A DNA stretch of 8,934 bases from Actinomycetes bacterium. Its GTDB lineage: Bacteria; Bacillota_I; Bacilli_A; RF39; UBA660. The translations under genes were made by a program, and so were the position numbers. The stretch lies in assembly GCA_021152765.1 (NCBI GenBank), contig JAGKUT010000021.1, positions 1 through 8,934 of the forward strand, in the 5' to 3' direction. This document shows positions 5,058 through 8,934 of this stretch, one piece after another (positions within the stretch are counted from its first letter, which is position 1; every line of letters begins with the position of its first letter). The notes beneath the pieces are model-generated. The model was not told the origin of the DNA. It was given only the letters and a program-made list of their open reading frames with translations, and searched no databases.

Positions 5058-6677
5058 TCACAATCCTTCCAAATATAAATCGTCTGATGGGTACAAATCA
5101 TCTGATGGATATAGATAATTTATTATTTCTGTATGTCCTTTTACAGAGAATGATATAGGCTTATATTCTAGACTGTCATCTAATCCAAGTTGATCTGTTC
5201 CTTCTACTGTTTTTAAAAAGTTAAGTTTGTCTGTAACATCAAAGTGTATTCCATCTTTATCAATACTTCCTATAACATTTCCATTTTCGTCATATACTTC
5301 TAATATACCGTTAGTATCATTAGCACCACCTAGTTTTAATACTCCACCTCTTATTAATGAAGCAGTAAGGTTTATAACATTAATTTGTTGCATGTCTAAT
5401 GTTCCATCTATTAACCAAGCAGAATTAAAAGGTCCATTTATACCATGTTCTGAGAATCCTATACCACCTGAAGATATTTTTATTACATGTGTAGCTTCTT
5501 CTTTAGGAAGTGAATCAACTACTAAGATCTTGTCCCCATCATAAATGACATAACTATTACCTAATACATTATTTATTGCAGCTGTTGCTTGAGCTAGTTC
5601 ATTTTCCAGGATTATTTTATTTTCTTTTACTAATGATTCAGATTGTTTAGTTGCTTGTGATACTATTTCTTGAGTTAGATTTTTTAATTCTTTTTTAAAA
5701 TTACCAAATTCTATCTTTTTGTATTTACCACTTATAGCATCCCATACGATTGATATAACCTGTGTTGTTATATTTACTTTACATTTAGAATGTTTAACAT
5801 AGATTGTATCTCCTATATCAGAAATATTGTCTATTTTTGCACTTACAGAATAATTGATTTTTGGTACTTTATTTTCTTGTAAATATTCATTAGCAGTTTG
5901 TAGTAACCATAACTTTGTAGCATTTAAAAAAGCCTCATATGTTTCAAAATCATCTGCGTTATATATATTTTCAAATTTAACAATTTTTGTATATGGTATA
6001 TCGTATAATTGTTCATTCAATTCAACATACACATCATCAAGTAAAATGGCGTTTTCTCCATCAGTTGTATATGGTAGTATTTTTGTGCATACATTATCCC
6101 AATTTTCTGATGTAGATATATCACTTATATTTTTATTGTTTGCTAGAACAACTCCTCTGTCTTCACCGATATTTTGTTTTATTCCAAATGTGAAATTATC
6201 TCTATATAAATGTCCTCCATACTTATCAGAATCTATTAAAGACACAAATACATCATATAAAGTCTTTCTTACCATTCTCGTTGTTAAAACAGTTGATATA
6301 TCACTTATAGTTGTAAAAGGTGTTTCTATATCCGCATTACTATTGTAGTAATCAAGTGCTGCATTACAGTTCTTATTTACAGCTGATTTATCAGTTATAA
6401 TATAATTCTTACTGTCATAGGTTAAATGCCAGGCTTTAGATATTATTCTGTTATTTTTTATTTCTGGATTATCACATCTAAAACCTTGCACTCCCCACGG
6501 TGTTGATACTCTTATGATCATTCCTTTTTGATAATAATCAATATTTTCAAGTATATCTTCTAATTCAATACAATAATCTCCATTATCTGCTTTTGTTATT
6601 TCTGCGAATAATGGATGTAAGATTTTTATACCATTATTATTAAATACTTTTTCATTACTATCATAAACTCTTATCAT
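5058..6677 (-). CDS. Tal / prophage endopeptidase tail protein (baseplate hub)
   Basis: A 539-residue tail-associated protein of the Prophage_tail (phage minor structural protein, N-terminal) family, the gp27-like hub that sits below Dit and closes the tail tube. Residues 1-330 are the hub: MIRVYDSNEKVF at the start, the KAWHLTYDS strand at 81-89, and IGDTIYVKH at 288-296. A predicted coiled coil (about 328-372) leads to a beta-rich shaft with VIYDGDKILVVDSLP, ISSGGIGFSEHGINGPFNSAW and LRG-like repeats through IGSIDKDGIHF. It ends in the tandem LYPSDD-LYPSDD-LYLEGL. The family name suggests peptidase activity, but no catalytic site can be pointed to here. The ribosome binding site is weak (GGTG 6 nt upstream), and a terminator-like hairpin sits just before it. 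It is 4 nt from the next gene, whose ribosome binding site lies within its last codons. Confidence 0.9.
   Translation of the reverse strand: MIRVYDSNEKVFNNNGIKILHPLFAEITKADNGDYCIELEDILENIDYYQKGMIIRVSTPWGVQGFRCDNPEIKNNRIISKAWHLTYDSKNYIITDKSAVNKNCNAALDYYNSNADIETPFTTISDISTVLTTRMVRKTLYDVFVSLIDSDKYGGHLYRDNFTFGIKQNIGEDRGVVLANNKNISDISTSENWDNVCTKILPYTTDGENAILLDDVYVELNEQLYDIPYTKIVKFENIYNADDFETYEAFLNATKLWLLQTANEYLQENKVPKINYSVSAKIDNISDIGDTIYVKHSKCKVNITTQVISIVWDAISGKYKKIEFGNFKKELKNLTQEIVSQATKQSESLVKENKIILENELAQATAAINNVLGNSYVIYDGDKILVVDSLPKEEATHVIKISSGGIGFSEHGINGPFNSAWLIDGTLDMQQINVINLTASLIRGGVLKLGGANDTNGILEVYDENGNVIGSIDKDGIHFDVTDKLNFLKTVEGTDQLGLDDSLEYKPISFSVKGHTEIINYLYPSDDLYPSDDLYLEGL
5061..5114 (-). repeat. 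18-bp tandem repeat encoding LYPSDD
   Basis: The units at 5114-5097 and 5096-5079 both encode LYPSDD but use different codons for Leu (CTA/TTG), Tyr (TAT/TAC) and the second Asp (GAT/GAC), so the peptide is conserved more than the DNA. A third, diverged unit (LYLEGL, 5078-5061) ends the protein. Confidence 0.8.
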
Positions 6678-6685
6678 ATAACACC

Positions 6686-6710
6686 AAAAAAGAGGGCTAT
6701 TAGTCCTCTA
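6686..6710 (-). terminator. Intrinsic terminator inside the tail operon, before Tal
   Basis: On the minus strand AGAGG and CCTCT form a stem, continued past one A-C mismatch by CT with AG around a 3-base loop (within 6709-6691), followed by five more T (6690-6686). It overlaps the stop of the upstream gene (6700-6702) and ends 9 nt before the Tal start, so it could attenuate expression of everything downstream. Confidence 0.6.
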
Positions 6711-8361
6711 CCTTTCTTAAATTATATTTATAATTAGATATATCAATAATTTCTTTTGAATAGTATTCAGTTTCAAATACACCTTGTACATCAGTACCTA
6801 TAGTAATAATATTTTTACCTTCTATTAAATTTATATTTGGTAATTCTATATCTTCTTCTGTTGGGGTTGCTAATACATAATATACTGTTACTGGGTTTGA
6901 TGATAACCAATTTATAAATTCTTCTCTTGTATATAAATTTAATCGTATTTTATTTATATATACAATAAGAACATTATTATATGAAGTGTTCGTATTTCTT
7001 ATATGTTCATAATCATTATTATTACCATACAAACTTATAAATTTATCACATATAATTTTGTTTTGATTTGAACGTAACGAACCAAGTAAAATATTCTGAA
7101 TATCAAATCTAATTGTATTGTTATTTATTGTCGGATTGTTAAAATTATTAGATAAACTTCCATCTAATATAATTTCTTTTATTTTCCTAACAATCTTACC
7201 ATTTGCAAAATCAATATAATCATTATATCCGTCTATTTTTCTTAATGGTTCTTCTAGGTATATATTTGTTATACTATTATTAACATTAATTGGTATTTTA
7301 TATCCGTATGGTTCGTGTGATGTGGCGATTGAATTTTCTTCAATTTGGATAGAACTTAATATGGTGTCTATTTCATTTTGGCTCATACCTGATATTTGTG
7401 AAAAATAAAATAATAAGTATTCTGCGTTAGCACCGGTTGTATATCCATCTAATTTGTTAGTACTATATTCAGAATTACCTTTATAGTAGAAATTTTCAAC
7501 TGCCATATCGGCTATTGGTATAGTTTGCGTTGTTCCTATTCTTAATCTTCCTTTATTGTCTCTTATTTGCATTCTTTGAAATGAATATTGTGTGTTTGGT
7601 TTGCATTTTATGTATGCAATTAGGTCACTATTACCCAATATTATTTTTCCTGTATTACCTTGAATATAACCGTTTATTATATTGGCATTGTTCTTATCAA
7701 ACAAATTCTTAGTCCTATCTCCACAACTTACTATTTCTTGTGGATAATCTGGATTAGGGCTTGGTTGTCCACCGGTATATGGTTCGTATGAAGTGGCACT
7801 TGAACCTTCTTCTAGTTGAACAGTTGACATATAAGTACTATCAGTATAATCACCATTTCTTAATCTAATTATTATATATTTTGCAGTACTACTTGTTATA
7901 TAAGTAAAAGTTAAATCGTTTCTATGGTCTTCAAATGAATATGTTGTTGTTCCAATTTCAGGTTTTGTATTTGTAGTTCCTATTTGTAATAAATGATTTG
8001 ATAAACTTGAAGCACCTTGTGTAATAGAATATGTTGTACTAGGTTTGCAAGGTAAATAAATAACCTTGTTAGTAGTATCTGCAGTAATGTTAATATGGCT
8101 GCTATCAAAATAAGCATTTAAAACATTAGTTGTATCTTTATCAAACAAATTCTTCCCACTTGTACTATTCTGATATGTATTACCATATATTTTATAATCT
8201 TTTAAATTTCTTTTGATTGCATCTTCAATAGTTACATTACCATTACCACTTATATTTTTAAATTTATTACTTCTTATTTTAGGACTGATATTATATTTTA
8301 AGTTATTGCTTTGTTTTAGTTTACAACTAAAATTATTTATACTTCTTAAAATTGCTTTCAT
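6700..8361 (-). CDS. Phage minor structural protein with two carbohydrate-binding-like repeats
   Basis: A 553-residue tail or baseplate protein. After a short basic N-terminus (1-35) comes GNVTIEDAIKRNLKDYKIYGN (41-61), a segment common before such modules. Two tandem modules follow: A at about 70-195 and B at about 218-352. Both open with KNLFDK, contain CKPxTxYS and RIGTT/QIGTT, and close with a QLEEGSSATSYEPY-type motif (B: QIEENSIATSHEPY). Between them lies TGGQPSPNPDYPQEIVSCG, a well-known linker in Firmicutes phage tail proteins. The C-terminal 200 residues hold FINWLSSNPVTVYYVLATPTEE, also typical of these proteins. Ligand binding to cell-surface sugar is an inference from the fold. 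The start has GAGG 7 nt upstream and lies 2 nt after the previous stop. A terminator-like hairpin ends the gene. Its position between Dit and Tal is unusual. Confidence 0.82.
   Translation of the reverse strand: MKAILRSINNFSCKLKQSNNLKYNISPKIRSNKFKNISGNGNVTIEDAIKRNLKDYKIYGNTYQNSTSGKNLFDKDTTNVLNAYFDSSHINITADTTNKVIYLPCKPSTTYSITQGASSLSNHLLQIGTTNTKPEIGTTTYSFEDHRNDLTFTYITSSTAKYIIIRLRNGDYTDSTYMSTVQLEEGSSATSYEPYTGGQPSPNPDYPQEIVSCGDRTKNLFDKNNANIINGYIQGNTGKIILGNSDLIAYIKCKPNTQYSFQRMQIRDNKGRLRIGTTQTIPIADMAVENFYYKGNSEYSTNKLDGYTTGANAEYLLFYFSQISGMSQNEIDTILSSIQIEENSIATSHEPYGYKIPINVNNSITNIYLEEPLRKIDGYNDYIDFANGKIVRKIKEIILDGSLSNNFNNPTINNNTIRFDIQNILLGSLRSNQNKIICDKFISLYGNNNDYEHIRNTNTSYNNVLIVYINKIRLNLYTREEFINWLSSNPVTVYYVLATPTEEDIELPNINLIEGKNIITIGTDVQGVFETEYYSKEIIDISNYKYNLRKVED
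7306..8154 (-). repeat. Internal duplication encoding the two KNLFDK...EPY modules
   Basis: Module A spans 8154-7777 and module B 7710-7306. DNA identity is clearest at the ends: TTATCAAACAAATTCTT occurs in both, near 7704-7720 and 8136-8152 (plus-strand reading), and the segments at about 7306-7345 and 7777-7820 encode the matching EPY ends. The middles have diverged strongly. Confidence 0.65.
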
Positions 8362-8363
8362 AA

Positions 8364-8699
8364 TTAAGCCTCATTGTTAGTGAAAGTAACTTCTTCACTG
8401 ATTTCTAGAATACCTACTAAGATTGTCTTTTTTACAGAATTTTTAATTATTTCTATATCATAAGCATATCTACCATAGTCTAGCTCATCAGTATCTGATG
8501 GATCTATAATGATATTGTAAATATTATCTGTTAAAGAGATACCATCATTTAATTTTTTTTGAAATAATACTTCATCTGTATTAGTGTCATTTTTAACTGT
8601 AAAATATATACTATCTACTGTTGTAGGTATATTATTATCAGTTATTTCAAGTTCTAATGCTTGTGTATCTCCTCTAACCATACTTAATATATTTTTCAT
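8364..8699 (-). CDS. Small BppU-like phage tail/baseplate protein
   Basis: A 111-residue protein of a type common in Firmicutes phage tail modules. It begins MKNILSMVRGDTQALELEI and then shows an alternating beta pattern with IYFTVKNDTNTDEVLFQKKL, IIDPSDTDELDYGRYAYDIEII and a final ILVGILEISEEVTF. This order (RGDT at the start, 'FTVK ... LFQKKL', 'DT..L.YG.Y.YDIE', 'G.L.I..EVT') is that of an immunoglobulin-like domain resembling the N-terminal domain of BppU, which links receptor-binding proteins to the baseplate. Here the domain stands alone. The start has AAGGAG 7 nt upstream, and the gene sits 15 nt after the Dit stop. The role as a connector is inference. Confidence 0.78.
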   Translation of the reverse strand: MKNILSMVRGDTQALELEITDNNIPTTVDSIYFTVKNDTNTDEVLFQKKLNDGISLTDNIYNIIIDPSDTDELDYGRYAYDIEIIKNSVKKTILVGILEISEEVTFTNNEA

Positions 8700-8714
8700 T
8701 TACATTCTCCTTTC

Positions 8715-8934
8715 TTATAACCATCTACTATTTGCAATAACTTCTATTTTTGTAATAGTACCAGTCCATGTAATAATATTTTTACCTCTTTTTAATAGTG
8801 GAAATTCACCATTCATATTTCTATTTTTTAATATATTACCTAAATAAGCATCTTGCTTATCACTATCAATAATTACTTCTGATTCATTATTTGGAAATGT
8901 ATAACTAAAAATAGCGACATTATCAATCTTAAAT
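8715..8934 (-). CDS. Distal tail protein (Dit), C-terminal fragment
   Basis: The open frame enters from the right edge; 72 residues are visible before the TAA at 8717-8715. The segment SEVIIDSDKQDAYLGNILKNRNMNGEFPLLKRGKN with the ending ITWTGTITKIEVIANSRWL has the layout of the C-terminal beta strands of siphophage Dit proteins, where an 'I-D-(S/T)-x-x-x-x-(A/V)-Y-L' turn is followed by 'F-P-x-L-x-x-G-x-N-x-I-x-(W/F)-x-G' and a final strand ending in W/Y-L. Dit forms the hexameric ring joining the tail tube to Tal. The assignment rests on the last third only, supported by the Tal gene downstream. Nothing can be said about its start. Confidence 0.75.
   Translation of the reverse strand, partial: FKIDNVAIFSYTFPNNESEVIIDSDKQDAYLGNILKNRNMNGEFPLLKRGKNIITWTGTITKIEVIANSRWL

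Noticed and set aside
5058..5060. TGA at the end of Tal as a recoded Trp.
   Set aside because: Reading through meets a stop after about a dozen codons, and the next gene has its own ribosome binding site and start, so the standard code fits.
5054..5101. Longer start (ATG 5101) for the tail-tip fibre, adding 16 residues.
   Set aside because: It would overlap the Tal gene by 44 bases; ATG 5053 has the better-placed AAGGA site and typical tight spacing.
5854..6348. 164-codon plus-strand open frame inside the Tal gene.
   Set aside because: It is opposite a conserved hub domain, is Ser/Phe/Leu-rich as expected from the reverse complement of AT-rich coding DNA, and has no initiation signal.

Overview
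The window is the 3' part of the structural and lysis region of a tailed-phage genome, most likely an integrated prophage in an AT-rich Gram-positive host (Bacillota, probably a clostridial gut lineage). This rests on visibly AT-rich DNA, consensus sigma-A-like promoters, GGAGG-type ribosome binding sites, a clostridial-type tail module with a siphophage Dit/Tal pair, a phage-lysis holin and a zinc amidase endolysin. The taxonomic guess is inference only. TGA is used as a stop and TGG as Trp, so the code looks standard.

Layout. All tail and lysis genes are on the minus strand, so they read from high to low coordinates: distal tail protein (partial, 8934-8715), a small BppU-like protein (8699-8364), a tail protein with two tandem carbohydrate-binding-like repeats (8361-6700), the Tal/prophage-endopeptidase tail hub (6677-5058), a tail-tip fibre with a half-dockerin insert and an S74-like chaperone end (5053-3611), a tail-collar fibre (3611-2127), holin (2043-1606) and amidase endolysin (1604-678). 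Spacing is tight, with one stop/start overlap. Intrinsic terminators follow the repeat-containing tail protein, the collar fibre and the endolysin.

The roughly 540 bases left of the endolysin hold the most interesting part. They look like a compact type I toxin-antitoxin module. A consensus plus-strand promoter (196-224) drives a short mRNA with a sequestered Shine-Dalgarno, a tiny hydrophobic ORF and a terminator at 448-488. A converging minus-strand consensus promoter (543-571) drives a ~135-nt RNA ending at a terminator (402-429) inside the toxin 3' end. The first and last parts of the toxin mRNA form a perfect 13-bp inverted repeat (233-245 with 468-480), as expected for the inactive folded-back form of type I toxin mRNAs. 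In this copy the toxin reading frame seems broken: 17 codons from the best start, with the rest of a plausible membrane peptide in the -1 frame. The module is flanked by two nearly identical terminators that form a ~37-bp direct repeat.

At the far left, a plus-strand ORF fragment (1-138) ends like a ribbon-helix-helix DNA-binding protein and runs into the first of those terminators.

How the parts fit: Dit, Tal and the fibres build the tail tip and receptor-binding apparatus; holin and endolysin release virions; the TA-like cassette is accessory cargo at the edge of the lysis module, a common place for such cargo in prophages.
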